In this document: positions 45,006 through 54,666 of the stretch, piece by piece
Layout: each line of letters begins with the position of its first letter
How positions within the stretch are numbered: position 1 is the first letter of the stretch
Origin: Bacillus subtilis
Lineage (GTDB): Bacteria > Pseudomonadota > Alphaproteobacteria > Rhizobiales > Rhizobiaceae
Length of the DNA: 64,000 nucleotides
NCBI GenBank assembly: GCA_021733665.1
Contig: JAHREI010000001.1
Coordinates: forward strand, 434,001-498,000
Reading direction: 5' to 3'
Made by a program: the position numbers and the translations under genes
The notes under the pieces: generated by a model
What the model was told of the DNA's origin: nothing
The model's input: the letters and a program-made list of their open reading frames with translations, nothing else
The model's database searches: none

Positions 45006-46676
45006 ATGTACAGGTATGATGAGTTTGACCGCGAATTTGTATTCGCCCGTGTGGAACAGTTTCGCGATCAGGTGACACGTCGTCTGAGCGGTGAGCTGAG
45101 CGAAGATCACTTCAAACCGCTGCGTCTGATGAACGGCGTTTATCTGCAACTCCACGCCTATATGCTTCGCATTGCTATTCCTTACGGCACTTTATCCTCG
45201 CGTCAGATGTGTAAGCTGGCACATATTGCCCGCGTCTATGATCGTGGTTACGGGCATTTCACAACGCGGCAGAACTTGCAATTCAACTGGCCGAAACTCA
45301 CCGATATTCCTGCCATTCTGGAAGAACTGGCCGAGGTGGAGATGCATGCCATCCAGACCTCCGGCAATTGCATTCGTAATGTGACAGCTGATCATTTCGC
45401 CGGTGCGGCACGGGATGAAGTGGCCGATCCGCGTCCCTATGCCGAGATTTTACGCCAATGGTCGTCACTGCATCCGGAATTTTCCTATCTGCCGCGCAAG
45501 TTTAAGATCGCGGTAACAGGTGCAGAAGCTGACCGTGCAGCCATTCAGGTGCATGATATCGGGCTGCATCTGAAAGAGAACGAACAAGGGCAGCGCGGCT
45601 TTGCAGTCTATATCGGTGGTGGGCAGGGACGCACCCCGATGATTGCAAAAAAGGTGCGGGATTTTCTCCCCGAGACCGATTTGCTGACCTATATTACTGC
45701 CATTGTGCGGGTCTATAATCTCCATGGCCGCCGTGACAATAAATATAAGGCCCGTATCAAAATCCTCGTTCATGAAACCGGACTAGAGGATTTGCAGGCG
45801 CAGATTGAAGCCGAATGGCAGGTTATCAAAGACAGTGATCTGAAACTGCCGGAAACGGATATTGCGGCGATCAATACCTATTTTGCAGCGCCTCAATTGC
45901 CTGAGCAGGCAGAGGGACACGGGCTTGTGGCTGCTGCGCGTAAAAATGATGCGGCTTTTGCATCTTGGTTTTCCCGCAATGTCACACCGCATAAGCATCC
46001 TGATTATGGTGTGGTGACAATCTCGCTCAAAGCTATCGGTGAAATTCCGGGCGATGCATCAGCCGATCAGATGGATATTGTGGCCGATCTGGCTGAACAC
46101 TTTTCGCAAAGTGAAATCCGCGTCAGCCATGAACAAAATCTGGTGCTGCCGCATGTAGCATTGGCCGACTTACCGCAGCTCCATGCACAATTGCAGCAGG
46201 CCGGTCTTGCTACCGCTAATGCAGGGTTGATTACCGATATTATTGCCTGTCCTGGTCTGGACTATTGCGCTCTGGCCAATGCCCGTTCCATTCCTGTGGC
46301 TCAGCGTATTTCCGAGCGTTTCGGTTCGCAGACGCGGCAGGAAGAAATCGGTGATCTGAAGATCAAAATTTCCGGTTGCATCAATGCCTGTGGCCATCAC
46401 CATGTCGGTCATATCGGGATTCTCGGTGTGGAGAAAAAAGGCGAGGAACTGTATCAGATCACGCTCGGCGGTTCCGGCGATGAGCAGACATCTATCGGTG
46501 ACATTACCGGCCGTGGTTTTTCTTCTGAAGATGTGGTGGATGCCATTGAAACGATAGTGAATACCTATCTGAACATCCGCAGCGCACCGCAGGAAAGTTT
46601 TCTCGAGACCTATCGTCGTTTAGGTGCGCAACCGTTCAAGACTGCGCTCTACGGGGAGGCTGTCCATGCAGCCTGA
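45006..46676 (+). CDS. cysI: Sulfite reductase hemoprotein (nitrite/sulfite reductase family)
   Basis: A 556-residue siroheme and [4Fe-4S] enzyme reducing sulfite to sulfide. The cluster and siroheme ligands are C415, C421 (ACPGLDYCALAN) and C458, C462 (SGCINACGHH). Two ferredoxin-like half domains (about 50-110 and 330-390) are visible. No flavoprotein CysJ is in the window, so electrons may come from a ferredoxin or a separate reductase. ATG 45006 follows GGGAGAGG. It overlaps cysH by 11 bp. Confidence 0.95.
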   Translation: MYRYDEFDREFVFARVEQFRDQVTRRLSGELSEDHFKPLRLMNGVYLQLHAYMLRIAIPYGTLSSRQMCKLAHIARVYDRGYGHFTTRQNLQFNWPKLTDIPAILEELAEVEMHAIQTSGNCIRNVTADHFAGAARDEVADPRPYAEILRQWSSLHPEFSYLPRKFKIAVTGAEADRAAIQVHDIGLHLKENEQGQRGFAVYIGGGQGRTPMIAKKVRDFLPETDLLTYITAIVRVYNLHGRRDNKYKARIKILVHETGLEDLQAQIEAEWQVIKDSDLKLPETDIAAINTYFAAPQLPEQAEGHGLVAAARKNDAAFASWFSRNVTPHKHPDYGVVTISLKAIGEIPGDASADQMDIVADLAEHFSQSEIRVSHEQNLVLPHVALADLPQLHAQLQQAGLATANAGLITDIIACPGLDYCALANARSIPVAQRISERFGSQTRQEEIGDLKIKISGCINACGHHHVGHIGILGVEKKGEELYQITLGGSGDEQTSIGDITGRGFSSEDVVDAIETIVNTYLNIRSAPQESFLETYRRLGAQPFKTALYGEAVHAA

Positions 46677-47415
46677 TGTTACGGAGACCACGACAGACAG
46701 GGCGCAACGTCTGAATTACCTTTACGGCGATGCAAGTGCCGAGGCGATTATCGCGGTGGCCGTCAAAGAGTTTGGCGCAGGGCTAGCTGCGGTGTCATCT
46801 TTCGGTGCGGATTCTGCAATTCTGTTGCATTTGATTGCGCAGGTACAGCCGTCGCTGCCGGTTTTGTTTTTGCAGACCAATAAGCATTTTCCGGCAACAT
46901 TGCGTTATCAGGCGCAATTGGTGCAGGAATTGGGATTAACGGATGTCCGCGATTTACTGCCGGACGCGGGCGCTTTGAAGACCCATGATCCGCTCGGTGC
47001 TTTGTGCCTGACCGATAAAGACCGCTGCTGCGATCTGCGTAAAGTTCAACCACTCGCACAAGGAATTGCGCCTTTTGAGGCATGGTTCACGGGGCGCAAG
47101 CAGTTTCAGGCAGCAACGCGCAACGGGTTGCCTGCTTTCGAAGCGGTCGGACAGCATATCCGCATCAATCCGCTGCGGGACTGGACTGCCGAGCATCTGG
47201 AAGCCCATCGCGCGTCCCATCATCTGCCGCTGCATCCGCTGGTGGAGCAGGGCTATCGCTCGATAGGCTGTATGCCATGCACGCGACCTGTCAGCGATAA
47301 TGAAGATCAGCGGGCAGGGCGTTGGTCAGGTTCGGGCAAAACCGAATGCGGTATTCATCTGGGTGGTCTCGAACAGCATTTGCATAAGGATAAGATCAAG
47401 GGAGCAGATCTATGA
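46666..47415 (+). CDS. cysH: Phosphoadenylyl/adenylyl-sulfate reductase
   Basis: A 249-residue enzyme reducing activated sulfate to sulfite with thioredoxin. The nucleotide loop is SSFGADSAILLH (44-55). The catalytic cysteine is C227 in ECGIHL. The pairs C120-C121 and C201/C204 are the [4Fe-4S] ligands of the assimilatory APS reductase branch and are missing in E. coli PAPS reductase, so APS is the likelier substrate. Overlaps cysI by 11 bp and the DUF934 gene by 4 bp. Confidence 0.95.
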   Translation: MQPDVTETTTDRAQRLNYLYGDASAEAIIAVAVKEFGAGLAAVSSFGADSAILLHLIAQVQPSLPVLFLQTNKHFPATLRYQAQLVQELGLTDVRDLLPDAGALKTHDPLGALCLTDKDRCCDLRKVQPLAQGIAPFEAWFTGRKQFQAATRNGLPAFEAVGQHIRINPLRDWTAEHLEAHRASHHLPLHPLVEQGYRSIGCMPCTRPVSDNEDQRAGRWSGSGKTECGIHLGGLEQHLHKDKIKGADL

Positions 47416-47951
47416 CGGAAACAGTTTTACCGGCACTGTGGTCACGTTCCGGCCTGATCGAGGATGCTTTTGTCAATCTTGAAAGTGTTGAGGAAATTAT
47501 CGCTCATGAGGCGGTGATCATCCCGCTGCAGCTCTGGCCGCAGATTAGCCGTGAGCGTTTGCGCAGCCACAATATCCGGATCGGTGTGCGCGTTGAAGCC
47601 GGTGAGGCACTCGACACTTTGCTGGATGATCTGGCGCATATTGATTTGTTGGTGCTGGATTTTCCGGCCTTCAACGACGGGCGATCTTTTTCCAAGACGG
47701 CGCGGCTTCGCAGCCATTACGGATTTTCCGGTGAGATCAGGGCATCAGGTGCCGTCCACATTGATCAGATCGGTGCTATGCTGCGTGCTGGTTTTGACAG
47801 TTTGCAAATCAGTGATGCACGGACTCTGCGGCGTCTTCTGGCCGGTGAATTGCATGATACGGGTTTGTATTATCAGCCTGTTGCCGGTGGGATTCATGGT
47901 GCAGAACAGGGGCTGGCAGGCTATAGCTGGCGTCGCCGTCAGGGTTTTTAA
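47412..47951 (+). CDS. DUF934 domain protein
   Basis: A 179-residue protein of unknown function; the family is conserved in alpha, beta and gammaproteobacterial sulfite reductase operons. Segments IGVRVEAGEALDTLLDDL, LDFPAFNDGRSFSKTARLR and AGFDSLQISDARTL are characteristic. Located 4 bp inside cysH, as the last gene of the cysG-DUF2849-cysI-cysH-DUF934 unit. The role in sulfite reduction is inferred from that link; it may help electron supply or enzyme assembly. Confidence 0.88.
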   Translation: MTETVLPALWSRSGLIEDAFVNLESVEEIIAHEAVIIPLQLWPQISRERLRSHNIRIGVRVEAGEALDTLLDDLAHIDLLVLDFPAFNDGRSFSKTARLRSHYGFSGEIRASGAVHIDQIGAMLRAGFDSLQISDARTLRRLLAGELHDTGLYYQPVAGGIHGAEQGLAGYSWRRRQGF

Positions 47952-48066
47952 ATAGTGTGGTTTTCGTTTCGGCCTGAATGGTGGGAGATTGTGCCAATTC
48001 ACGGTATCGGCATCGGGAAACAGGAATAAAGCTTGTTTTATGTGCCGAAAACATTATCTACCATAA

Positions 48067-48168
48067 AGCGCGTCCTGAAAAGTGCGAAGCGGTTTTCAGA
48101 ACAAGATGCGCGTAAAAACAAAGAGATAGAGCGTTTCTAATGATTCCGTATTAGCTGGAAACGCTCTA
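48067..48168 (+). repeat. Bru-RS-like palindromic repeat, full copy B
   Basis: About 102 bp: GCGCGTCCTGAAAAGTGCGA, then GCGGTTTTCAGAACAAGATG, GCGCGTAAAAACAAAG, then the second hairpin AGAGCGTTTC / GAAACGCTCT. Lies between DUF934 and the ferredoxin gene. Confidence 0.85.
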
Positions 48169-48206
48169 ATATCACCCCACGTCTGCGCTACTTAAAAGGC
48201 ATTGTT

Positions 48207-48554
48207 GTGAGTTCTGATACGCTTCTCATTCATGTTACCGATCAAAAAGGCGAGCGCCATACGCTTGAGGCTCTCGAAGGCTTTCGCGTTATGGAGGTTA
48301 TCCGTGACTGGGGGCTGAATATCAAAGCGGAATGCGGCGGTGCCTGTGCCTGTGGAACCTGCCATGTTTATGTGACACCAGAATGGGCGGGCAAGCTCTA
48401 TGAGCCGCAGGATGAAGAGCTGGATCAGCTCGATCAGACATTCCATGTTGAGGATAATTCACGTCTGTCTTGTCAGATTATCATGACTGAAGAACTCAAC
48501 GGTCTGGAAGTTACGCTGGCTCCGGGTACAGAAGCTGACCGTGAAGCAGCCTGA
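48207..48554 (+). CDS. 2Fe-2S ferredoxin (adrenodoxin type)
   Basis: A 115-residue electron carrier. Cluster ligands C43, C49, C52 and C89 fit C-x5-C-x2-C-xn-C. The region DEELDQLDQT (69-78) is the acidic patch that binds partner reductases in this family. It starts at GTG 48207 with AAAAGG upstream. Because it is close to the cysIH unit, and no CysJ is present, it might feed electrons to CysI; this is context only. Related ferredoxins also serve Fe-S assembly and P450 systems. Confidence 0.9.
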   Translation: MSSDTLLIHVTDQKGERHTLEALEGFRVMEVIRDWGLNIKAECGGACACGTCHVYVTPEWAGKLYEPQDEELDQLDQTFHVEDNSRLSCQIIMTEELNGLEVTLAPGTEADREAA

Positions 48555-48676
48555 ATTGAAAGTGATGTCTTCGGGCTGATTTGAAGATGACTTTTCCATA
48601 TTCCCCGTGATAGACAGGACTTCAGAATAAGAGGTTTTATACCTCTTTGCATGCTTTTATGGATTAGGAAAAACTC

Positions 48677-48970
48677 GTGATACGGCATATTGTATTTTTC
48701 AGCGTCAAAGCAGATCAGGACGTGGAGGATGTGTGTCGCCGTTTGCGGGCTCTGGCGACAATTCCCCATTCGGAATGTTTTGAGGTTGTGGCCAATAGCA
48801 AAGTTGATCCGATGTGTGACCGGATTGATCTGGTGGTTTACGGCGAGTTTCGTGATGAGGCCGCTTTGGCAGCTTTTAAAGCCCATCCGACCTATGATGC
48901 GACGACTCAGGAAGTGCGTCCGTTGCGCGAAATGCGCTATTCAGCTGATTTTACATCAACCATTGGCTGA
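48677..48970 (+). CDS. Dabb (stress-responsive alpha/beta barrel) domain protein
   Basis: A 97-residue protein with the Dabb fold: opening strand IRHIVFFSVKADQDVEDVC, middle PHSECFEVVANSKVD, then ALAAFKAHPTYD. Members act in polyketide and aromatic cyclisation or have no known reaction. The function here is unknown. GTG start with an AGGAA site at the usual distance. Confidence 0.85.
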   Translation: MIRHIVFFSVKADQDVEDVCRRLRALATIPHSECFEVVANSKVDPMCDRIDLVVYGEFRDEAALAAFKAHPTYDATTQEVRPLREMRYSADFTSTIG

Positions 48971-49145
48971 AATAATCCCCTGAAAAGCAGTGGTAATGCT
49001 GATATTCGTGATGATCAACAGTTGAAGATTCACGTTAAAAGTGATTGTCTGACGTTGAATTGATGACACGTCAGGCTGATATTGTTTTGTCGGTTGTGTT
49101 GTAAGCTGCTCAGAGCCTGAAATGGAACAGGCTGATACATAGGAA

Positions 49146-49397
49146 ATGCATATGGACGATTATGAAAAATATGCCATGGGCATGATGATCGTTTTCGGTG
49201 CGCTGATTATTGGTGCCCTGATAACCGTAAATCTCGTGGTTTATGACAAGCCTGGCTTCTTGTTTGCACTGGGTGCTGCCGTTGTTGCCTGGTTTTCAGC
49301 ATTCGCTGTTCTGCTGGACAAACCGCGCGTTTACGGTGCTCTGATCGCTGTGGCGATTGGCTTGGTTGCCGCTTCGATCGGTGCCTATGTAACCTGA
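49146..49397 (+). CDS. Small hypothetical membrane protein
   Basis: An 83-residue protein with three hydrophobic segments (GMMIVFGALIIGALITVNLV, FLFALGAAVVAWFSAFAVLL, VYGALIAVAIGLVAASIGAY). I do not recognise the family. It has a GGAAATGC-type start region and its own terminator after the stop. It appears to be a stand-alone gene between the Dabb gene and the BA14K-like gene. Confidence 0.7.
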   Translation: MHMDDYEKYAMGMMIVFGALIIGALITVNLVVYDKPGFLFALGAAVVAWFSAFAVLLDKPRVYGALIAVAIGLVAASIGAYVT

Positions 49398-49421
49398 TAA
49401 TATTTTTAGTTTATTGATGAA

Positions 49422-49451
49422 ATGCGCCGCCCCTCAGGGCGGCGTTTTTGT
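49422..49451. terminator. Bidirectional terminator
   Basis: Stem CGCCGCCCC / GGGGCGGCG-like (CGCCGCCCCTCAGGGCGGCG) followed by TTTTTG. Lies between the convergent membrane-protein and BA14K-like genes. Confidence 0.85.
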
Positions 49452-49470
49452 TTTCAGATCCGCTTATGCC

Positions 49471-49935
49471 TCAGGTATAAGGTGAGTAACACTGACGGCG
49501 CGGCCCATAATTCGGCTGGAATGTATTGTCCGATGCGCGGTAAGAGCGGTAGCGGTTGTAACACCAGTTAATATGGCTGTTCCGTCCTGAGCGATACACC
49601 GGAGCCGGGCGGTAGTAACGTGGCGGAGCAGGGCGATAATAGCGGAACTCCGGCTGATAATAAGGCCTGTAGTAAGGTCTGTAATGTGGCCGATAGTACG
49701 GGCGATAATGCGGACGGTTATAATGGCGGTTGTAATGCCGTCTTTCACGGTAATGGCGACGCTCCGGATAATATTGGACATTTCGGCTCAGTCCCTGTCC
49801 GGATGATGTCATATCCTGCAACACAGCATTATGGGTTACTGCCGAAGGCTGAGCCTGTGCAGCACTGCCAAAGGACAGAATGCTCATAGTCAGCGCTGTC
49901 AGCGCGGCAGTAAAATAAGAAAGCATTTTTCTCAT
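49471..49935 (-). CDS. BA14K-like secreted protein with Tyr-Arg-Pro repeats
   Basis: A 154-residue protein. A signal peptide ends near SFGSAAQA; the mature part is rich in Tyr, Arg, His and Pro with short repeats of [14 protein letters not shown] type (about 70-125), then a C-terminal BA14K-type segment with conserved [15 protein letters not shown] and QCYSPYT. BA14K proteins (known from Brucella) are small outer-surface or periplasmic proteins with reported lectin-like activity. The ATG at 49935 has GAGGAG upstream. Confidence 0.82.
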   Translation of the reverse strand: MRKMLSYFTAALTALTMSILSFGSAAQAQPSAVTHNAVLQDMTSSGQGLSRNVQYYPERRHYRERRHYNRHYNRPHYRPYYRPHYRPYYRPYYQPEFRYYRPAPPRYYRPAPVYRSGRNSHINWCYNRYRSYRASDNTFQPNYGPRRQCYSPYT

Positions 49936-50374
49936 TTTGTTTCTCCTCAGATCAAAGCGCAGTTCATAAGAAGCAATCCGGCTTTTATGACATGCATCTG
50001 TCAATGTTACTCTTCATGAGATGAACGCTGCATGACTGCTTTTATTCCGGTGGTACCCGTAAAAACTCAGTTTATTATGACTGAAAGAGCGGGAGAATTG
50101 CAGCGAATTTGTGCCGCACGGTTTCACACTTCGTAAATGCGGATAGCGAATTGGTGAACGGCCGGAGCATTTTACAGTTAAGTTGGATCAACTTGGATCG
50201 TCCGAAATAATGCGACAAACTAAAGAAACCAGAGCGAGCGCCATAATCCAACCTGGATGTAACCGCTCTGGTACGATAAAAAGATCGAGCGCCTTGTTTG
50301 ACATAAAGATATGTTTATGTCATCAAGTCGATATTTGAATTTGAACGGCATTTTGAGTGGCAGGCAGGTATCGG
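49936..50374. other. Upstream region of metH
   Basis: A 439-bp gap with no coding sequence. It holds a degenerate inverted repeat (ACCAGAGCG at 50228 pairing with CGCTCTGGT at 50264) similar to the dispersed elements, and a perfect palindrome near 50300. I see no B12 riboswitch core (no GCCACTG box). Confidence 0.55.
50300..50321. promoter_or_regulatory. Perfect palindromic operator candidate upstream of metH
   Basis: GACATAAA GATATG TTTATGTC: 8-bp perfect arms around a 6-bp centre, 54 bp before the metH start. Placement and form fit a dimeric winged-helix repressor site, such as SahR/ArsR-type regulators of the methionine cycle; the regulator is not in the window. Confidence 0.6.
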
Positions 50375-53300
50375 ATGAGCACTTCTTTTGACAATCTTTT
50401 CGGAGCGGTTGCAGACAGACCGGATGGTTCCGAGGTGCTTGCCGCTTTGCAAAAAGCCGCCCGTGAACGCATCCTCATTCTTGACGGCGCGATGGGGACG
50501 CAGATTCAGGGATTGGGTTTCCATGAAGAGCATTTCCGTGGTGAGCGCTTTGCCGCTTGTGAATGTCATCTGCAGGGCAATAACGACCTTCTGACACTGA
50601 CCCAGCCACAGGCAATTGAAGAAATTCATTATGCCTATGCGATGGCCGGTGCCGATATTCTCGAGACGAATACATTCTCTTCCACATCTATTGCGCAGGC
50701 CGATTACAGCATGGAGGCTGCGGTCTATGAGCTGAACCGCGATGGTGCACGACTTGCCCGCCGTGCTGCTTTGCGTGCACAACAAAAGGATGGCCGTCGC
50801 CGTTTTGTCGCTGGAGCTTTGGGGCCGACAAACCGTACGGCTTCTCTGTCGCCGGATGTAAATAATCCGGGTTTCCGCGCCGTGACATTTGACGATCTGC
50901 GCATTGCCTATGCCGAGCAGATCAATGGTCTGATCGATGGCGGTTCGGATATTATTCTGATTGAAACCATCTTCGATACGCTCAATGCCAAGGCTGCGGT
51001 CTTCGCTTGCGAACAGGTTTTTGCGAAAAAAGGCATCCGTCTGCCACTAATGATTTCCGGCACGATTACTGATCTCTCCGGCCGCACATTGTCCGGCCAG
51101 ACGCCGACAGCTTTCTGGTATTCACTGCGTCATGCACGGCCTTTCACCATTGGTCTTAACTGTGCACTCGGCGCTAATGCGATGCGTGCACATCTGGCTG
51201 AACTTTCAGGGGTAGCGGATACATTTGTCTGCGCTTATCCGAATGCCGGCTTGCCGAATGAGTTCGGCCGGTATGATGAGACGCCGGAAGTCATGGCCGC
51301 GCAGATGGAGAGTTTTGCGCGTGAGGGGCTGGTCAATGTGGTGGGTGGCTGCTGCGGCTCTACACCGGAACATATTACTGCGATTGCCGAAGCGACGGGC
51401 AAATATGAACCGCGCAAACCGGTGAAACTGGCACCGCTGATGCGTTTGAGCGGCCTTGAGCCGTTTACGCTGACCAAGGATATTCCGTTTGTGAATGTCG
51501 GCGAGCGTACCAATGTCACGGGTTCTGCCAAGTTCAAAAAACTGATTACCGCCGGTGATTACACGACGGCGCTCGATGTTGCCCGCGATCAGGTGAATAA
51601 TGGCGCACAGATCATCGACATCAATATGGATGAAGGTCTGATCGACAGCCAGAAGGTGATGGTTGATTATCTCAATCTGGTTGCTGCCGAGCCGGATATT
51701 GCCCGTGTACCGGTGATGATTGACTCATCCAAATGGGATGTGATCGAGGCCGGTCTGAAATGCGTGCAGGGCAAACCGCTGGTCAATTCCATTTCGCTGA
51801 AGGAAGGCGAAGAGGCCTTTATCCATCATGCCAAACTGGTGCGTGCTTATGGTGCCGCTGTGGTGGTTATGGCCTTTGATGAAACCGGTCAGGCGGATAC
51901 CAAACAGCGCAAAGTCGAGATTTGTACACGAGCCTATAAAATCCTCACCGAAGAAGTCGGCTTCCCGCCGGAAGATGTCATCTTCGATCCGAACGTGTTT
52001 GCGGTAGCGACAGGGATCGAAGAGCATAATAACTACGGCAATGATTTCATTGAAGCGACCAAGGAAATCATTGAGACTCTGCCGCATGTGCATATTTCCG
52101 GCGGTGTTTCCAACCTGTCCTTCTCGTTCCGCGGGAATGAGCCGGTACGTGAGGCGATGCATGCGGTGTTTCTCTATCATGCCATTCAGGTCGGCATGGA
52201 TATGGGGATCGTCAATGCAGGGCAGCTGGCGGTTTATGAATCCATTGATCCGGAATTGCGTGAAGCCTGCGAAGATGTGGTGCTGAACCGTCGTGAGGAT
52301 GCGACCGAACGCCTATTGGAAATTGCCGAGCGTTTTCGCGGGGCTGTCGGTAAGGAAGCCAAAGAGAAGGATTTAAGCTGGCGTGAGTGGAGCGTTGAGA
52401 AGCGTATTGAACATGCGCTGGTCAACGGTATTACCGAATATATTGAGGCTGATACGGAAGAAGCACGCCAGAGTGCTGACCGTCCACTGCATGTGATTGA
52501 AGGCCCGTTGATGGCCGGTATGAATGTGGTGGGTGACCTGTTCGGGTCGGGCAAAATGTTCCTGCCGCAGGTGGTGAAATCCGCCCGTGTGATGAAACAG
52601 GCCGTGGCGGTTTTGCTGCCTTATATGGAAGAAGAAAAGGCACAGAATGGCGGTGATGAGCGCCAGAGTGCCGGTAAAATCCTGATGGCGACTGTGAAGG
52701 GCGACGTGCATGATATCGGTAAGAATATTGTCGGTGTTGTGCTGGCCTGTAACAATTATGAAATCATCGATCTCGGTGTGATGGTGCCTGCCGCGAAAAT
52801 CCTGCAGGTGGCAAAAGACGAGAAGGTGGATATTATCGGTCTGTCCGGTCTCATCACACCGTCGCTGGATGAAATGGTGCATGTGGCCGCCGAGATGGAG
52901 CGCGAAGGCTTTGACCTGCCATTGCTGATTGGCGGCGCTACGACCAGCCGTGTGCATACGGCGGTGAAAATTCATCCGAAATATCAGCGTGGCCAGACCG
53001 TCTATGTGCTGGATGCCAGCCGTGCGGTTGGTGTTGTGTCACAACTATTATCGCCGGAGCAGAAAGACGGCTATGTTGCCGATATTCGTGCGGAATATGC
53101 CAAGGTCACGGCTGCTCATGAACGCAGCGAAGCGGAGAAAAAACGCCTGCCACTGGCACGTGCCCGTGAAAATGGCGAGAAGCTGGACTGGGAAAACTAT
53201 ACCCCGCCGAAGCCGTCTTTCCTTGGCACTAAAGTCTTCGAAACCTATGATCTGGCAGAACTGGCACGCTATATTGACTGGACACCGTTCTTCCAGACAT

Positions 53301-54130
53301 GGGAACTGAAAGGCCGGTTCCCTGCCATTCTCGATGATGAAAAACAAGGCCCTGCCGCGCGTCAGCTATATGAAGATGCGCAGGCTATGCTGAAGAAGAT
53401 CATCGACGAGAAATGGTTTGCACCACGTGCGGTCATCGGCTTCTGGCCAGCCAATGTGGTGGGCGATGATATTCATCTTTATAAGGATGAAACCCGTCTC
53501 GAGCATACGGATACGTTCTACACCCTGCGTCAGCAGCTATCGAAACGCGACGGTCGTCCGAATGTAGCACTGTCGGACTTCGTGGCACCAAAGGATAGCG
53601 GCAAGGCGGATTATATCGGCGGTTTCGTGGTCACTGCGGGTATTGAGGAAGTGGCGATTGCCGAGCGTTTTGAGCGTGCCAATGATGATTATTCCTCTAT
53701 CCTTGTGAAAGCACTGGCCGACCGCTTTGCTGAAGCTTTTGCCGAGGCGATGCATGAGCGAGTGCGTAAAGAATTCTGGGGCTATGGCGCGGATGAGACT
53801 TTCACACCGGATCAGCTGGTGGGTGAGCCTTATGCAGGTATCCGTCCGGCACCGGGCTATCCGGCACAGCCTGACCATACGGAAAAGACCACACTGTTCC
53901 GTCTGCTCGATGCCACGGCAACCACGGGTGTGGAGCTGACGGAAAGCTATGCGATGTGGCCGGGTTCATCGGTTTCTGGTCTCTATCTCTCGCATCCGGA
54001 CAGTTATTATTTCGGCGTGGCGAAAGTGGAGCGCGATCAGGTGGAGGATTATGCAGCTCGTAAAAATATGCCGGTTGCAGAGGTCGAGCGCTGGCTCGGA
54101 CCAATCCTCAATTACATACCGCAAAGTTAG
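50375..54130 (+). CDS. metH: Cobalamin-dependent methionine synthase
   Basis: A 1,251-residue full-length enzyme transferring methyl from methyltetrahydrofolate to homocysteine. Domains in order: homocysteine-binding with Zn cysteines C263, C326, C327; folate-binding (about 360-620, [24 protein letters not shown]); B12-binding with the axial H779 in [11 protein letters not shown]; and a C-terminal activation domain (about 920-1245) with [23 protein letters not shown] 50375 is preferred over GTG 50357. The TAG stop lies at the edge of a repeat copy. Confidence 0.98.
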   Translation: MSTSFDNLFGAVADRPDGSEVLAALQKAARERILILDGAMGTQIQGLGFHEEHFRGERFAACECHLQGNNDLLTLTQPQAIEEIHYAYAMAGADILETNTFSSTSIAQADYSMEAAVYELNRDGARLARRAALRAQQKDGRRRFVAGALGPTNRTASLSPDVNNPGFRAVTFDDLRIAYAEQINGLIDGGSDIILIETIFDTLNAKAAVFACEQVFAKKGIRLPLMISGTITDLSGRTLSGQTPTAFWYSLRHARPFTIGLNCALGANAMRAHLAELSGVADTFVCAYPNAGLPNEFGRYDETPEVMAAQMESFAREGLVNVVGGCCGSTPEHITAIAEATGKYEPRKPVKLAPLMRLSGLEPFTLTKDIPFVNVGERTNVTGSAKFKKLITAGDYTTALDVARDQVNNGAQIIDINMDEGLIDSQKVMVDYLNLVAAEPDIARVPVMIDSSKWDVIEAGLKCVQGKPLVNSISLKEGEEAFIHHAKLVRAYGAAVVVMAFDETGQADTKQRKVEICTRAYKILTEEVGFPPEDVIFDPNVFAVATGIEEHNNYGNDFIEATKEIIETLPHVHISGGVSNLSFSFRGNEPVREAMHAVFLYHAIQVGMDMGIVNAGQLAVYESIDPELREACEDVVLNRREDATERLLEIAERFRGAVGKEAKEKDLSWREWSVEKRIEHALVNGITEYIEADTEEARQSADRPLHVIEGPLMAGMNVVGDLFGSGKMFLPQVVKSARVMKQAVAVLLPYMEEEKAQNGGDERQSAGKILMATVKGDVHDIGKNIVGVVLACNNYEIIDLGVMVPAAKILQVAKDEKVDIIGLSGLITPSLDEMVHVAAEMEREGFDLPLLIGGATTSRVHTAVKIHPKYQRGQTVYVLDASRAVGVVSQLLSPEQKDGYVADIRAEYAKVTAAHERSEAEKKRLPLARARENGEKLDWENYTPPKPSFLGTKVFETYDLAELARYIDWTPFFQTWELKGRFPAILDDEKQGPAARQLYEDAQAMLKKIIDEKWFAPRAVIGFWPANVVGDDIHLYKDETRLEHTDTFYTLRQQLSKRDGRPNVALSDFVAPKDSGKADYIGGFVVTAGIEEVAIAERFERANDDYSSILVKALADRFAEAFAEAMHERVRKEFWGYGADETFTPDQLVGEPYAGIRPAPGYPAQPDHTEKTTLFRLLDATATTGVELTESYAMWPGSSVSGLYLSHPDSYYFGVAKVERDQVEDYAARKNMPVAEVERWLGPILNYIPQS

Positions 54131-54182
54131 AGCACGTACAGAAAAGTGTGAGGCGGTTTTGGTGTCTGATCTTATAAAAAAT
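54128..54182 (+). repeat. Bru-RS-like repeat, degenerate half copy
   Basis: Begins TAGAGCACGTACAGAAAAGT, like the first half of copy C (TAGAGCGCATCCCGAAAAGT), then decays. The first three bases are the metH stop codon. Confidence 0.65.
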
Positions 54183-54355
54183 ATCTGGCTCGCAATTTGT
54201 TGCGTATTTTTACAAAACTTGTTCATGTGCCGTTCAGATTAATTGCGCGATATTCACAACGCGCAATCAACGGATTGCACCAGATTCACCGGCATAGATA
54301 TTGTTGAGTTGTTTCAACAGGATGCCGATGTCTGCAGCTTAAAAGGTCACTCATT

Positions 54356-54574
54356 ATGAAACGCTTTATTATCGCAATTGCTGCTCTTGGTATGATCGCT
54401 CCGGTGGCAGCTCAGGCTGCTCCTGCTGCCCATAAAACTGCTGCTGTACAGACCCAGGCACCAGCTGTTCATAAAGTTGCTGCCCACAAAACTGTGAAAG
54501 CCAAGTCAACCGGCATGCACAAGTCTTCCAAGCAACCTGTGAAAAAAGCTGCGCCTAAGCACGCTAAAAAATAA
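54356..54574 (+). CDS. Small secreted Ala/Lys/His-rich protein
   Basis: A 72-residue protein with a signal peptide (MKRFIIAIAALGMIAPVAAQA) and a mature part of only about 50 residues that is basic and repetitive (HKTAAVQTQAPAVHKVAAHK, then KSTGMHKSSKQPVKKAAPKH). This resembles the periplasmic acid-shock protein Asr in composition, but the similarity may be only compositional. A terminator lies about 55 bp downstream. Confidence 0.65.
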   Translation: MKRFIIAIAALGMIAPVAAQAAPAAHKTAAVQTQAPAVHKVAAHKTVKAKSTGMHKSSKQPVKKAAPKHAKK

Positions 54575-54630
54575 TCTGAGATGCGCGTCATGCCGGAGTT
54601 CCCGTCCGGCACTGGCACAGTCTGAGATAT

Positions 54631-54666
54631 AAGGCATAAATACCGTTAAGGTATTTATGCCTTTTT
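54631..54666. terminator. Bidirectional terminator
   Basis: Stem AAGGCATAAATACC / GGTATTTATGCCTT then TTTC, between convergent genes. Confidence 0.88.

Noticed and set aside
49630-49780. Regular repeats that look at first like a CRISPR or minisatellite
   Set aside because: They are in-frame codon repeats (Tyr-Arg-Pro) inside the BA14K-like gene; there are no spacers of constant length and no cas genes.
49936-50374. B12 or SAM riboswitch before metH
   Set aside because: I looked for a B12-box-like GCCACTG and for a compact SAM-II-type pseudoknot and saw neither; the palindrome is a better regulatory candidate.
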